Positions 27,501-42,500 of a stretch of 64,000 nt of DNA are shown here, one piece after another (position 1 is the first letter of the stretch; each line of letters starts with the position of its first letter). Both the position numbers and the translations under genes were made by a program. The stretch is taken from positions 20,348,317-20,412,316 of the forward strand of contig CM050658.1 of NCBI GenBank assembly GCA_027574665.1, read 5' to 3'. This DNA comes from Rhynochetos jubatus (taxonomy: Eukaryota; Chordata; Aves; Eurypygiformes; Rhynochetidae). Below the pieces are notes generated by a model. It was not told the DNA's origin and did not search any database. It saw only the letters and a list, made by a program, of their open reading frames with translations.

Positions 27501-30500
27501 TTTTCCAAGGCCAGAAATTATGACCTCAATACATTTAATGTGGGCAGCAGAGTGTGGCCCCAAGCGGTTATAGATGTATCCGACAGAAACGTCCCCGCAA
27601 AAATATAAGCAAAATAATCAGAGGGGAAAAAACCCAACATATCTAGGTGGGAGGAAAACAGTGAATGAAAACAGAGTTCTGCCAGAAGATTATTAGGCAG
27701 CCAGAAAGCCCCAGTGCCACAGCAAACACTCGGGTGGAAAGGTTCACCAAGACCAGGATGAAGCAAAGATGTAAGTTAAAGCGTAGAAGGCGAAGTGAAC
27801 GCGATCAAACACAGCCAGCAGTGGATGAAAGCAAGGAGAGAAGGGCTAATAGATGGAGGAGACATAAGAGAAACATCCAAGACTAAACTGGCTACATGAG
27901 AAGTTTCTTCAACTACAGGGAAAAAATCTAACAGGATTATTAAAACTAGCAGTAAGGGGAGAAAGTCTAACGGCATCAAAGGCTCCTTACTAGAGAGAGT
28001 TAAAAATTAATAAAGCAGGCAACGTGGAAGCCTTCAATAAGTGCTCCTACTAGATAATTGTCAAGAAGCAGGGTCATGTACTTTCACCACAGGAAGATAA
28101 TTATGTACTTTATAGTTTGCTAATGACCCGGGAAGATTTACACCGGGGCTGTTTGTGAGACTCCTTGGTCAGCAGCCCAAGGCGGGCTCTGGATGCTGCA
28201 GCATTTACTGGGAGCACGGAGAGGGAAAGCCCCAAACGGACCAGATTCAGGGGCAAAGCTGTCAACCCAATGCAAATCTGAGTTTTTGAAAGGATCCAGA
28301 TGTGGACGTGAAACAGCTGCTGCCCAGTGGCTGTCGGGCCGTTGGAACAGCAGTGAAAAAGGGACACTGGGGATGCAGCGATCCACGTCACTGGTAAACT
28401 GTGCCTGTTCTAAGCTGTATTTAGAGGGGACCAAAGGAAACGTTGCAGGGTGGGGCAGAAGGAAAACAAGTGGCTTTCTGAGAATGATATCAGTAAGGGC
28501 AAGCGCAATAAGGTCGGGATGCCCCAGCGTGTGGCTGGGACCCGCACGCACCTCCGAAGCGGAGTGCTGGCAAACAGGCTAATGCAAGTCTTGGCTCCAT
28601 GACCGGCAGATCAGGGAGGCGTTTGAGCCAGCATGACACTGGCACCTCTGGGGCTGCTAGAAGCGTGGGAAGGATGAACAGCAGGGCTCACAGAAAAGCA
28701 AACCCGCTTCTTTTCAGCATTAAAAAGGACCAAGAAGTGAGTCTACCCTGGTACACAAGCGCTTTTGAAGAGTAAAATGTTACAATGTGCAGAGTTTACC
28801 CCAGCAGAGAAACGCAAAGCAGCAGCAGTAGAAGATGGAAGATGAGGTCAGGAACATTCCCATCAGGAAAAAGTGCTGGGCTTATTTCTGAGGGTGAGGA
28901 ACCACCATCACAAGGGCTTGGACAGTTCAACTGCCACCAGCTGATGCTTTTGGTGTTGTCAGACCGAGATGGGATTTCTTCCTGAAAGACCTCTTTGGCT
29001 TAGGCAATTTGCTGGACTTGGAAAGGGGACGTGGGTGAACTCTCTGGCCCACATTGCACAAGAGCTCAGCTAGATGATCTCATACACCCATCCACCCACC
29101 CTCCACCATTGATGGATGCGTGGGCAGAGGGCCTGGGGTGGAGGAGCCCTGTGCTGCAACCTGAAGCCACACCGCAGCTCCGTAAAAGAAAGACAGGCTG
29201 GACCTGGCACAGGGCCACCGCTGCTGCTCACCGTGTGCGTTCCATAACGGCACCCAGCCCTGCCTGCAAGCCACGATGAAAGCAAAACAAGTTCCTACAG
29301 CAGCCACCCACCAGAACTGCCCTCACCTCTGAACGGAGTCTCCCTCTGCTCTCAGGAGCCAAACTGGAGCAGAACCCTGCCTGCACAAGAGCCGTCTGGT
29401 GTCAGCAGGGCTAAGGAGCAAGTTGGGGCAGGCAGGAACATATGCGGCCTTTCTGAGCCTCTCCCCTTCCCTGGGCTGAGACAGGCAGCCATCTCTTGCT
29501 CACCATCAGTGAGCACAGGCAGATCTCAGCAAAGACCAGGTGCTCTGTGGGTTTGGATACGGAGAGGCAGCGCCTGCATACCTGGCTGCCTGTTCAGAGT
29601 CCTCCAGGGAAGCATCCCCAAAGCAGGACAAGGCTGGAGGACCAGAGAAGAGGCCCAAGCTCCCTTCAGATTGGCCTGCAGAAGCAGGGCCAGACAAACA
29701 GGGATTTCCTTCAGCTCAGCGGTTTGTCCCCTTGTCCCTGCCAATGCTCAAATTGTAACAAGGCGAAGACTGATGGGTGGGAAGGTGCGGGGTCATGTCC
29801 TCCTCCTTCCCTGGGCAGCATCTCAAGGACACCTCTGAGTTCCATGTCCCTCTTTAATTAAATCAGCATTCATTATTGATTTGGTTGCACCTTAAAATAG
29901 CAATCCCAGGAGCAAGTCCCCAGTAGCCAGCCCCAGCCCACTCCGGGCACAGACTGCACGGAGCCACCTGGAGATGGATGGAGAGAGGCCTTGAAAGCTG
30001 AGGAGCTCTGCCTCTGCCCCAGTGCTCCCTGGGATGTGGGGAGCTCAATCACCACCCCACAGGACTGGTGGCAGACACTTGAGGGCTTGCTTGTGCGGTA
30101 GGACAGCGAGGGGACAGTCGTGAGGTCCCTTCTCCGTGTGTACCAGGGCTTCCCCATCGTCCTCCAATAATGCAGCTGGGCTCTGATCCCAGAGGTAACC
30201 CCAGTAAAACAGCTGGAAGGACGGGTCTGTGATACATCCTGAGAGACTGCCATGTGGTCCCCAGTCCCCCTGGCATCTCCCAGGGATGTAGCTGAGAAAA
30301 GCGATCATTGTGTGAAGCACTCTGTCCCCCCAAAAGAAGGGTCACTCTAGACAGAAGAGAGGAAGGAGGGAACTCTCTAAAGCTACTTCACCAGACAAGA
30401 GAGGAGGACACAACAAACTTACTCTGGAAACTAGCAACAGAGAGATCTCCTGGGCACCCACAGGCAGAAGAGAGAAAGAGAACAAGAGTGCTGTTAAAAC

Positions 30501-33500
30501 AGAGAGGCAGCTCTCCCCACTGGACGGGGATCGGCACCTGCCTCCAATGCTGCCTGCCCATGTCAGGCTGCAGCACCCCCTGTCCCCCATCCCTGGGCAG
30601 CTCTCCAGGGGCAAGGTCTGGCACAATGCCTTTCCCACCGCAGAAGGGGGTCAGGAATGTATCCAGACAGGCCCAGACCCTACTAGGGTGAAGCTGGGGA
30701 TGTTCTTCAGCACAAGAAAGGTACCTTCTCCTCCCCACATCCTTCTCAGCTGCAACAAAGCTGAGGCACCCCTTAGTTCGGCAACAGTGCTGAGAACCAA
30801 ACTGCCATGCCAAAGGCAGGACAGGCTCTGCCAGCCTCTGAGATGCCTGATTAAAAGATTCCCTGCTTGCAAACCTGTCCAGTGCCCTCAGGCACCTGCT
30901 CCCTCTTACAGGGTAACTCCTGCTTGGCATACTCGTCAACTCTTCCCACAGCAGCTGCTCACTGCAGACATCTGAGAGGCTTCTCCCAGCCTTTCATTTT
31001 GGGGTAAAGCTCTGGTGAGGGCCTCTCACCTCTCCTTTGAGGTGCAGAACCCCTCCTTGTGATGGATCTAACCCACCACCCAGCATGTAAGAGTCACCAG
31101 CCAGGGCAGAGAAACTGGGGATGTACAGAAAAGTAAATGTTGGCTAAAAAAATCAGGCTTGTATCCTTGGCCAGGATCCCCCGGCTTAAGCAGCCATCTC
31201 ACCAGCTGGCCTGGCCCACAGCAGGGATGGCTGCTGGGGACGAGGCCAGTCCTTCCTCACCACCCATCATCACCCTGAGTGCCAGTCCCCTGCCCCACTC
31301 ACTCTGCAGGCTGGGGAGGCTGGCGTCCTCAGGCTTGGTTTTCAGCAGGTGTGGGAGCCGCGTGTATCTGTACCCGAAGCCACAGCCCTGGTACAAGAGA
31401 GAAGGAAAGATATGAGAGGCTGGAAAACAGCTGGGTTATGCTGCTACTGGAAGGTGAAATGCTCAGTGTCCAACAAGCCCCAAATGTTGAGAGGGGCAGG
31501 GACGCAGGACACTCACCCGCCACAGCCTGACGAGGATCCAGTTGGTCTGTGCCCAGGGTCGCTGCTCATAGGGAGCCAGGAGGTTCTTCATCATGGAGAT
31601 CCGCCTGCCAGATGACAGACAGTGGTCAGCCACAAAGGGTTTGGGGACAGGGGACTGAATAGCACCAGGGCCTGTACTGACAGGACAAAGGGTAATGGGT
31701 TTAAAGTGAAAGAGGGCAGATTTAGATTAGATATCAGGAAGAAGTTCTTCCCGGAGTGGGTGGTGAGGCACTGGGACATGTTGCCCAGAGAAGCTGTGGA
31801 TGCCCCATCCCTGGCAGTGTTCAAGGCCAGGCTGGATGAGGCTTGGAGCAACCTGGTCTAATGGAAGGTGTCCCTGCCCATGGCAAGGGGGTGGGCTTTA
31901 AGGTCCCTTCCAACCCAAACCATTCTATGGTTCACAGTAGGACCCATCGAGCTGGGACAGAGCTCCATGGTATAGTCACTGATAAGTCACTTGTATAGGG
32001 GTGACAGGGACCAACTCTTGCTGCAGCTTCTGGACCTTTGGTGATGCTTGGCAGCTCGCCTGCTCCCTCATCCAGCCTTGTCACCACCCCATCCCTGCTC
32101 CAGCTCTCCGGGAACCGGCAGAACAGCACTTACTGCTCTTCTGGGATCCTCTCTACAGCACGCAGCGAGTGGGGGTAGCAGACATAGCTGGCCAACGCCT
32201 GCATCAATGAGTCCCGTATGTCTGTGGAGGAAAGAGAAGGGGCTAAGCCAGGCACCCAAGGACACGCAGCATGCCAGGGAGCATCTGAGCACCAGAGGTG
32301 AGGAGGGACTGACTCGCACTTGCAGAGGTTCGGTGTCCCGGCTGATGGGGAGAGCGTGCCTATGCTCAGGCAGCTAAGAAGCAACCCCAGATTTGACATG
32401 GAAGTAGTTGGGACACAAGTCCTGCTCTCAAAAGGGTAACCTAGGTCATATATCTAACCCTGGAATAAGCAGGACGCACTGGACAAGGGCAGTGCCCAGG
32501 CTCTGTATGTGGAGGCATAAAGCACTCAACAGAATCAGCAGGTAATCCCAACAGAAGCCTGGTGAGCTGGCAGTGGGACCGGCCAGGTGCACCATTATCA
32601 ACCCACAGCGGAGGAGTGCAGCTTTACCCGTGCCCACGATCCTCGAGTCAGCAAAATGCTTGGCCAGGATGGCAGCGAGGCGCATCAGGGTCTCTTCGTA
32701 GCCTGTGAAGAGAAGGAAGGAGCAGGGGTCAAGCCAACTGCCTGATAGGCAGCCCTGCATTCCCAGCATCCCTGTGGACATGGCACAGGCCACGGGATTC
32801 ATTCTTGCTGCAGCTAACCTCGGAGTTTTGCCTAGTTGGGAAGGCACATTCTTCTCCAACAGAGCTCCTCGCCTCAGTCTGCAGAGTCCTAAGCAGTTAC
32901 TCAGAGAAAGATAAAACCCTGCAGCCGAGTCAGACAGCAAGGGAAAGATGCCCAGTGCTGCAGAAGAGGCTGAGCAACTCAAATAACACCCTAGATCTAC
33001 GCAGAAAAGCCATGTCCAGCCTGCAAGCCCTGAAGAAAACTGCTATCACTTAATTCTGCTGCTCCCTGAACAGCAAGCACAGCCCCCACTTAATGGATGT
33101 GAACGCTCCAGCTATGTCTTGTTGGCGGGAACAGAAGCTCTTCTTACCTTCACGGGCCCTGGAAAGCACAGAACAATTTGCTAAGAGCTCGCTGGGATCA
33201 ATTAGTCAGGAGAAGCACAGAACATGCATGGAGAGGATTCACCTAAACACAGACTCCTGGCATCAACTGGGTGGTCATCTCCACAGGGACATGTCCAAAT
33301 CCTGGAGGATTCGAAAGCAGTCCCAATTCCTGCGCTCATGGCATGTTTTCCCCCACCCAGAGACCAGCAGGCAGTGGCATGCATTCCTAGGGTAATCACA
33401 TCTTCCAGCCTCCTTGGAAACAAAATCTATAGCTGCCAGTGATTTTCACTAACGGACAACCCCGTGACAGCTTTGGGCAAGGAACGGGCTCCCTGCCTAA

Positions 33501-36500
33501 GCTCAGCAACAGCCACGACTCAGCAAGGGGTACCTACTCGAGGAACAGCGCTTGGCACCTGCCCCACAGCACACAGAAGATGTACTGGTCCAGCACATCA
33601 CAGCCAGGGACGGGTACAGAAGGGATGAAGTACAAGAGATAACATAAGAAGGATATTCTCAACACAAGAAGGGTATTGACCAGTTGGGAGCAAGTCCAGA
33701 GGAGGCCATGAAGATGCTCTGAGGGCTGAGGCACCTCTGCTATGGAGAAAGGCTGAGAGAGTTGGGCTTGTTCAGCCTGGAGAAGGGAAGGCTCTTGGGA
33801 GATCTTATAGCACCTTCCAGTGCCTGAAGTGGGCCTACAAGGAAGTTGTGGGGGACTTTTTACAAGGGCCTGTAGTGACAGGACAATGGGTAATGGGTTT
33901 AAAGTGAAAGGGGGGAGGTTTAGATTGGATATCAGGAAGAAGTTCTTCATGGAGAGGGTGGGGAGGCACTGGGACAGGTTGCCCAGAGAAGCTGTGGATG
34001 CCCCATCCCTGGAAGTGTTCAAGGCCAGGCTGGATGAGGCTTGGAGCAACCTGGTCTAGTGAAGGGTGTCCCTGCCCATGGCAGGGGGTTGGAACTGGAT
34101 GGGCTTTAAGGTCCCTTCCAACTCAAACCAGTCTGTGAATCTATGATTCTATGCCCAACTACCATGATTTCAACATAAGGATGTGGCTTGCTTTAGACTT
34201 TCTCAGGCCAGGATTAGCAAGGCTTCCCCATCCCCTCACCTGGGAGTTCCTCCATGCTGTTTACAGGGCTGAAGTAGTTCTTGAGTGCACTGTAGCTATT
34301 CATTGCCACGCTGAGGTAGAACTCGGGCATGAAAGCGAAGAGCGAGCCCGTCCTGTCTCCATGCTCAATGGTGCGGATGCACACTCGCAGCAGCCAATAT
34401 ATGTCCTGCATCTTCTCCTGCCAAAGAGAACACAACAATCCCTGTTCAGTTTTGTCCAGCTTCTCTTTGGAGAATCCTAACAGTCAGCACCACGCTTAGA
34501 CCTCAGAAACATCCCCATGTCCGACGTGTTCCTCAGACCACTGCTCTACGTTCGTTAACCAGACCTGGGCCATTCGGTCTTTTCACAGAGCTACAGAAGC
34601 ATCAGGGAGAAGGAACGATCAGAGATATCTATGTCAAGCTCAGAGCACGACCATCTGCAACGTGACATCAGGTCAACTGTGGCGTTGTCTCACTGAGCCT
34701 TGAAACCCCCCCAAGAGCTGCTCCTTGGTAGGGCACATCTGACCACACAGGCCTGATTGTAAAAACGGGCGTGCTAGTTTTTATTCCAAGAACACGGGCT
34801 GAAGGAGGGCAGGCACTAGCAAAACTAGCATAAATCTGCTGGAAAGAAAGCTGCTCCTTCGTAGGAGTTAAAGGAGAACAGGCTGAAAGCTCATACCAGC
34901 TCAGATCTTTGCAATAGGCGGCCACAGCCTTTCAGATTCTGTACCAGCCATTCAACCAGACTTACTGTCCTGAGGAACATCAGCCTCTTGCATCTCTAAG
35001 CAAAAGTCAGGGGGTCCTAAATTAAAACCAGGAAATTTAAGGGTATCTACATAACTTTAAGCTATAAAAATCAGCACCTACAAAGCCATAAAAAGAGGAA
35101 ATATTACTTCATATCCTGCAATGCCAAGAAATATCAAAAGCAATAACAATTTGCACTAGAACAGATGGAGGATTATACTTCTAATAAAAAAAACAAACGT
35201 AAAATCAGGGGTGCAGATAAGTGATTTCATTTGCTTAGCGGCTTTTCTAAAGTGTGTGGCTACCATCTTTGGGAGCCTTACCTGAGTTTGTTCAGATTAA
35301 CTAGTGTAAATCAACTCAACTGACTAAAAGACCTCTTTATCTCAACACTGACTCGGCTCAGCTGCTGCTTTCGGGATAAAAAGCAATTGTGCAGACAACA
35401 TTAAGGTAAAGGAAGCTGCATTTGGTTTTATTAAGACTTCATAACCTCAAAATGTCATCTCAGGTACTGCCAACCTAGCAGAAAGCCTACACCAAGAGGA
35501 TATAAAGATGTGATTACCCACAGCGTGGTGGATAAATACAGCATTGTAATAAAATACGCTGAAATGGTCTTCCCACAGGGATGTTTTGAAGGTGGGATTA
35601 TCTACTTTAAAACTAAGAGTATTTTTAAGGTGTAGTGCTCCCTTTCGTCTAACCTTGAACCCCTCAGCTTAGAATGAACTAGTGACTCATTCCCCTGAGG
35701 AAGGAGCAGCCCCTCGGTGCTCTGACATCTCAGCACAGAGCGAGACTTCACCCCTGGACAGAACCAGTCTCTTTTTCTCCCCCAGCATCAGCAATGCCTG
35801 CAACACTCGCACTGATGTGTCCCTCCAGTGCGTACAAGTCCCAGGGACGCAGCAGCCTGCTGAGTGGATGTCTCCATCGGGAAGCAGCAGGGACCTGTGA
35901 CGGCTGCGAGACGGAGCCCTGAAGGTACAGGCAGTATGGACAAGCTCCTCCGTGCAGCCACGTTTCTCTCCAGAGCGAGCGAGCTCGGCTCCTTGGGCAC
36001 ATTTCACAGCCCGAGCCAGCTAGGGACCTGCTCTCTCTGCCGGCCAAGCAGACCAAGGCAGGCACACAAGGCTGTAACCTTCACTCCCAGACGCTGCTGA
36101 TTCACCCAGAAAGGTGACACCGCAGTCTGATGGGGGGTGCTTAATACGACACTGGTGTTTAATACAACAATAGATCACCCAGAGACACGACCAGTGTTTC
36201 CACATGGGCCATTGCAGCACTACCTACAATGCACACTGGTAATGCCCCTCCGCCTTTCAAGAGTGGTCCGGGAGGAAAGGTTTATTTTCTGGCAAGCACG
36301 GGCTGTGCTAATGCAGCTGGAGAGCTTCTGCGGCGCAACACTGCGCTTTGCAATCCTGCTCTGAGGGAAGGAGGGGACGAGCAAAGAGGGCCTGAGTCAG
36401 GATCTACCACTGCAGCTCTGCCAGGCGTGTTCGTAGGAACTACTGCTCCTCCCCTCCCTGCTTCCATCCCGGGACATGTGCAGAGACCCTGCTACCACTG

Positions 36501-39500
36501 CGTGTTCAGGAAAACGTGTCTTCCTCCCCAGCACAAAAAGGCTACAAACACAGACGGGGCACTGCAACGTGCAAGGGGAGAGGAGATCTGTGGAGCATAA
36601 CAGCACAAACTACTCATAAGGAAACAGACCAGAGACTTTATCCCGGAAAATGGCGAATGCAGGGAAGAAGGGACAACCTGTGCAAAAAATCACTGCGTTA
36701 CTAAATGCAGAATGCACTCTCCCTATGTGGGAACCAAGTGAAGAAGGGGAGAACACCTGAACAAAAAGACCCCTAGGCTTGGATCCTGCAGATTTCAGGA
36801 GGAGCAGCATTAGTGAGGCTCTCCTGCAACGCACAGCCCAGCTCAAGGAAAGGGTTCACAGTAGGCTCTGTCCTCTAGACATGCCCCAAGAACTGAATCT
36901 CCCTTTGCTCAGCACCCTTGTAGTTGCAGTGCTGAGGCCTGATGTCCCAAGGGAAAGCCTACACCACCACACACAGCTCAGAACAGACTGGGCTGGGTCC
37001 TAACAAACACTACAGGACCAAGTCGTAGACAGGAGGGAGTCCGGGCCTAGGAATCAGTCTCTGATGCACAAGAAGGGGAGAAATAACACCCAGAGATCAT
37101 CAGCATTGCTCCAACACCAGGGAAAACGACACTGGTGACATGTGAGCCGAGCAGCACAGATGCAGGGGCTCGCTTGCTTGGTCTCCTCCGCGCTGCTCAC
37201 ATTATGCTCCTGCTCACCTTTGAATAAATGGTGACATTTATCCAGGCGAGGCGTCGGCTTAGGTGATTGAGCTTCTCAGAGAAGACCTTTTGGCTCTTCA
37301 GCAGTTCCTCGTGGATGTCTCTCCTCTGAAAAGAGTGTGGAGATGTGAGGGCAGATTTCACTGCCATTTATAGCATCCTTTTTCAGAGCTGGACAAACAA
37401 TGCAAAAGCAAATACCGCCTTGGGGCTAGTTAGGGAATACTGACAGGAGGGAAAGGGGTCAGCAGCCCTTCTGTGGAGGGAGTGGGAAGCAGTGCTATAA
37501 AGAGCACTTATCAGTCTCAGATGATGCACATGCAGGTCCAGTGTGGTCAGCTGCTGTCAGGGATACTTTTTTAATGCATCATCAGATACAGTCAGTCTCT
37601 AGCAGCTGGAATAGGACAGATGCGTCTCAAGTCCAGCACTGGAGGGTCCCTACCCCAGGAGATTGGCTCTGAGGTGTCTGTTGCATATGGAGGTTTGCAA
37701 GCTGATACAGTTTTTCTGGGAGAAGCTGAAGCGGTTCCTTTGATCCCTCTGTTCCTTGCGGCAGTGGCATAACAGGCTGGCACAGTATGAACCATGGCTG
37801 CCAGCTCTAGGCAAGGGTCACTACCCCATCCAAGACATTCACTGCTCCAAGGCTGGAAACCACCCACTGTGCTTCATCCTTTCTGCCAGATCCTGAGATG
37901 CTACCAGAGAAGGAAGCTGGGAGTCCAGAGACACTTACCCTCTTTGGGCAGCGGCTGATTTTTTCCTCTGTGTCTTTCAGTGCCATGGCGTATTCATTCA
38001 CATCATCTGACACACCAACCATCTGAAAAACAAGAAGATTCCAACAATAAACGAGGGTATTTTTTTCCCCAGACACATAAGCATGCAATCAGATCCCCCA
38101 CGGGGGTTAGAAGGAGAAGGAAAGGGCACACACCGTCACTAAATAAGCACAAAACAGTCCGTGGGGAAGAGTGGAGGTTGGGGAAATGGATTCCTGCATA
38201 GCGTGTGCTGCTTACCTTCCCAAGCTGCTGGTGGACACTGAGGTTGTACATCATCACTATCCCATCCAGGACTTCCAGGAGGGAGTTCTCTGTGATGGGC
38301 TGGTCTGGCTCCTCTGGGGGTCTGCCCAGTAAGAGACCCTCATTTCCATGGCTGCCTTCAACTGCAAATGCATCCCCAAGACAGGAGAGATGTTCTCAGC
38401 AAGGCATTTTGGCACCTCAGCTTCTGCCTACACTGCTGTAATGCAGTGCTCCTTCCCAGCCCATGCCACTCACTAGATACATTAACACACCGTTCCCATC
38501 TCCCTGCCTGCACCAGGCTGACATCCAGATCTGCTCAAACAGACCCAGGCCATGCATGTCACACTTCCTTGAGCTCTGTACGTGTTCCAGAGGCCTGGCC
38601 TAGCTGCACATCATCCTCTGTCTGGCCTGCGTTCAGAGCAAACGTGGCTACAGCTGCCTCTGAACTACCTCCCTGCAAAGCCTCCCTGCGATCGCCAGAT
38701 CCAAGGCAGCATCTTCTCACAAGCAGAGAGTGACAGCATCACAAGTGCCATGTTCAGGTGATGAACTGTGGACTTGTGGCTGTCAGCATGCCCTGGGATT
38801 GGGAAGGAGCAATGCTGACAGAAAATAGATTGCATTCCTCTTGAGAGAGCTGGGGGCTGGAAAACATCATTCTCTCAGGGACCACCTGGGCCACGCTAGG
38901 ACACAGCAGTACTCACTGTCCTCCTCTGTCCGCTGCTCTACACTTAGCGTGCGCACTTTGATCTTCTCCAAGGTGCCAAGAGGCCGCCGTGGGTTCATCA
39001 GGCTGACGGCTGCCGTGCTGAGGAAGCGGTTGGCACGGCCCAGGGTGGGGGAGCTGAGCCAGCCAGGTCTGGCAAGAGCTCCCCCAATGGCCAGGGCGGC
39101 AGAGGGACGCTGAGACTGAAACGAAATTAAGGGAGAAACAGTCCTAGCTGTTTGGCTTCCTGTTATTCTTCCCTTGTCCCTGCAAGGGTGCTGGTACAGT
39201 GGTCACTGGAAGGTGAGAGGATACCCTTCCTACCACGGTGGGGCCAGCAGTGCTGGGTTAGCCAATGGATATTGCTTCCTCTAAGGGCACCTGCCAGGTA
39301 CAAGCAGCAGATCTGCACAGCAACAAGCTGCTCTGTCTGCAGCTGCCTTGCAGCCTTTCAAATGCAAGCACCAAGAGCTGCCATGGAGGGGAGGGGCCAC
39401 GTTCAGATCAGTGGGCAGTGAGAGAGCAGAGCAAAGAAAATTTTGCTGCTCCAACCTGGTGCATCCAGGACCTTGCTGATCTCCAGTGACTCTCATGCAA

Positions 39501-42500
39501 GTTCAGCCATTTATCTTGTTGCCCATGGACTGGTTACTGTTCCGGCCCAGACACTGCCTTCCTCTAAAGCAAACCTTTTCTAGCCAGAGGCTGAGCTTGC
39601 TGCCTGGCACCAGGGTGAATAGCAGCATATGGCTCACCTGTGCTGCCGATGTTGCTGATTCCTCATCCTCATCGAGATCGTCCATGGTCACTGCCTGCAG
39701 CTCCGCAGGGTCGATAACGACATTGGCTTTTGCAGCCAGGTCATCTGCACAGAGCACACCAAAGCAGCTGTGAACACAGAAGTCACCCTGCGCTTCCCAC
39801 GAGGCAGCCATAGGCTCATCCTCTTCCCTCCTTCTTGGCAGCAGAGAAGCTGAACGCTGCCTCACAGCAAGCTTGCTTTCCCCCCAGCTTCCTTACGTGG
39901 ACCGGGTCTGCCCTTGCTAACACAGCAGAGACCAAGCAGTGATGGATGCTGCTCACCCAGGCACCATTCCTGTTCCTGGTCCCACCAGCAACAAATAGAA
40001 TGACTGAGAAATCAGGACACAACTGCCAGGGCCAAACGGGACTTGAGCAGGGAAAGAAACTCAGGGCCTCAGACCATTTGTTAAGCATTCAGCTCTTCAA
40101 CACTGTCCCATGATATGTCCTGAAGTCACTAGGACTGCAGGTCCCCTCCCAAGACTCAGGCCAGAAACCACTCTCAGCCCAGAGGAAGGCTGCACTGATG
40201 GATGTGTGGTACAAAGCCTGAACGATGTGCCCTCTAGTCCATAGCCCTGCCGTTAAAGCTGGCCAAGACAACCCTGGTGAGAGACCAGAGGGGATTACAT
40301 GGTTCTCAAGTTAAGTAATCTAATTTCAAACAGCCAAGGATCAACTTGAGAGGGAAAATGGTCCTAATCTTGCAAACACACTGGGGAAGAGCTCTCACAC
40401 TGAGAGCTCCCAGCCCTCGGCTGTGGTGCAGCAGGAGCACCACTCCAGAGGGTATTCCCAAACTACCTCCTTCCGCCCACCAGCCACAGGCCCCATTCAG
40501 GGATATAGGAGAGTAAACTGTTAACTTAAAGGACGCTCCATCGAAGAGGGATGGTGTTTTCTACAGGGTAACTTGCACGTCATTAAAATACAAATCTCTT
40601 CTCCTTGAATTTAATCACAATTTATTACCCATGGCTCCCTCCCTGGGATGTCTCCTGGGTGACCTCCAGCCAGGAACTGGATGCAGGTATTAAAAATAAG
40701 AGCACTCACCTTTCAGAGTCTTCTTGAGATGAGACAGGAGACCTCCAAGCCGCTGCAGGTCAAAATAATCCACCTTCCCATTATAGAAGAGTTGAGGAGG
40801 GACATACGCCTCTAAAGCAGAGGGAGATTTGTTTTCTCCACGAGTCCTGTGCACAGGACCCACACAGAGGTGTAACCCGTCCTGAGACAGACACCAGGGC
40901 CCTGTCTGGACCCACGTTTGGTGACAATTTTTGTGGTCATAAAAGCACACGTCATTAAGGCAGAGGTGATTTCCAAGATGAAGCAAGCACTACCGCCACG
41001 CAGAAAGAGAAGCGACACCGATGACAAGCCTCCCAGTGCTTCCTTCCTCCCAAACCCGGCAGCTCTGCACCTGGCTACTCCAGCTCTGTCCCTTAGTCCC
41101 ACAGGGACTGTAAGGCACTTACTGAGTCTTGAGAAAGGGTCAGCCTAAAGCAAGAACAGGGAGTGCAAAGCAGATTGTGGCAGGACAGGCAAGGCAGGGT
41201 TTGAGGGTAGGAAAGCAACTGGCACTGACTGGGTTTCTCCTTAACCCCACGGTCTGGGAGCCATGAAAACACAAGTATCTTCCCCTAAACTTTGACTGTG
41301 GGTCACTGAGCTGCCCTCCTACAGACCCATCATCAATACTGGACTCTGCTCCAGAGCATACAGTGCGAACTAGCAAACGGTACAGGTGCTCCCTTGCAAG
41401 TCTCAGGTCTGGATGTTAACTGGAACAGATTTGCACACAGGAATTTCCCAGGGTGACTGGGAACTACAGACATAGGGTGACAGGAGGATCAAGCAACCCT
41501 GAGAAACGTAAAATTTCCAGCATCCTGGAGAGCACTGCCAAGAAGCAAACTTTGTCCTAACCACAGAAATGCCTTCAAAGCTGCTCCTCCAGGCCTTACC
41601 TTCACTACTCAGCGCAGCTGGGGTCTTTGCCTTGTGGCCATCCCAGAAGAAACGCAGGGCAGTGATAAGTCGGTGCAGGAAGCACACCATGTACTCCGGC
41701 GGGCACAACACAGTCAAGTTCTAGGGCAAGAATGAGAGTTCAGCCATCAGGGCAGGTGCGAAATTGCATCTTAGTCCCAGTGGCCACACAGAGCAGGCAG
41801 AAACTGTGTGTTCTCAGCCTTGCTAGCATCTCCAGCTTCCAGCACTGGGAGAGAGCCCAGCCCTGATGACAGGCAGCAGTTTCCACCTCTAAAAAGTCCT
41901 AGGCAATGAAACAACTAGCCGGTCTGACACACAGGATGGATAACACGCGCTCTGCCACGAAAGATGGGGCTGATCATGAACACAGAGATGCAGGTAAAAA
42001 GTTTCCTGCAACAGTGGATCCTATCCCCCAAAGCTGCAGTCCAACAGCCTGATCCAGGGCCAGAACAGCAGTCCCCACCCAAGCTGGGAAGAGGATGACA
42101 AAGCCAGTAGGCCAGTTGTGGCAGAGCACACCACAGCCATGCTCCCCAAGAGGTTTTAGGTGGGTGTTCAGCTCCCACCCAAGACGGTTTCCAAGGAATG
42201 CTTTCCCATAAATCACTGCACTGAACTTGGATAAGCTGCCCAGTTTCTAGCCTCAGATCTTCTCCCTCCTCCCCACTCCCTACCGTAGCTAGACTTCAGC
42301 TGATCAACTGCTGGAAGCAGCCCAGCCAAAAGGGCAAGAACTCCCAGCCCGAAGGTGCCAGAGAGCTCGCAGGGTAAGGCTTGCGGGAAGGCTGCCCCTC
42401 TGACTTACCCCTCTGTTGCTAGCGTTCTCCTGAAGAAACCTGCGGAATTTGTTTAGGAAGATGTATCTGGAGGCTTCCCCCTGGCAGGAGGAAAAGCAGG

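Noticed and set aside
27665-27886. 73-codon very basic open frame
   Set aside because: Short, in a purine-rich intron stretch of RNF123, no known domain or splice context.
29000-29095. Possible old CR1/L2-type fragment (AGCTAGATGATCTCAT)
   Set aside because: Only a short motif resembles such tails; too little to call without a repeat library.
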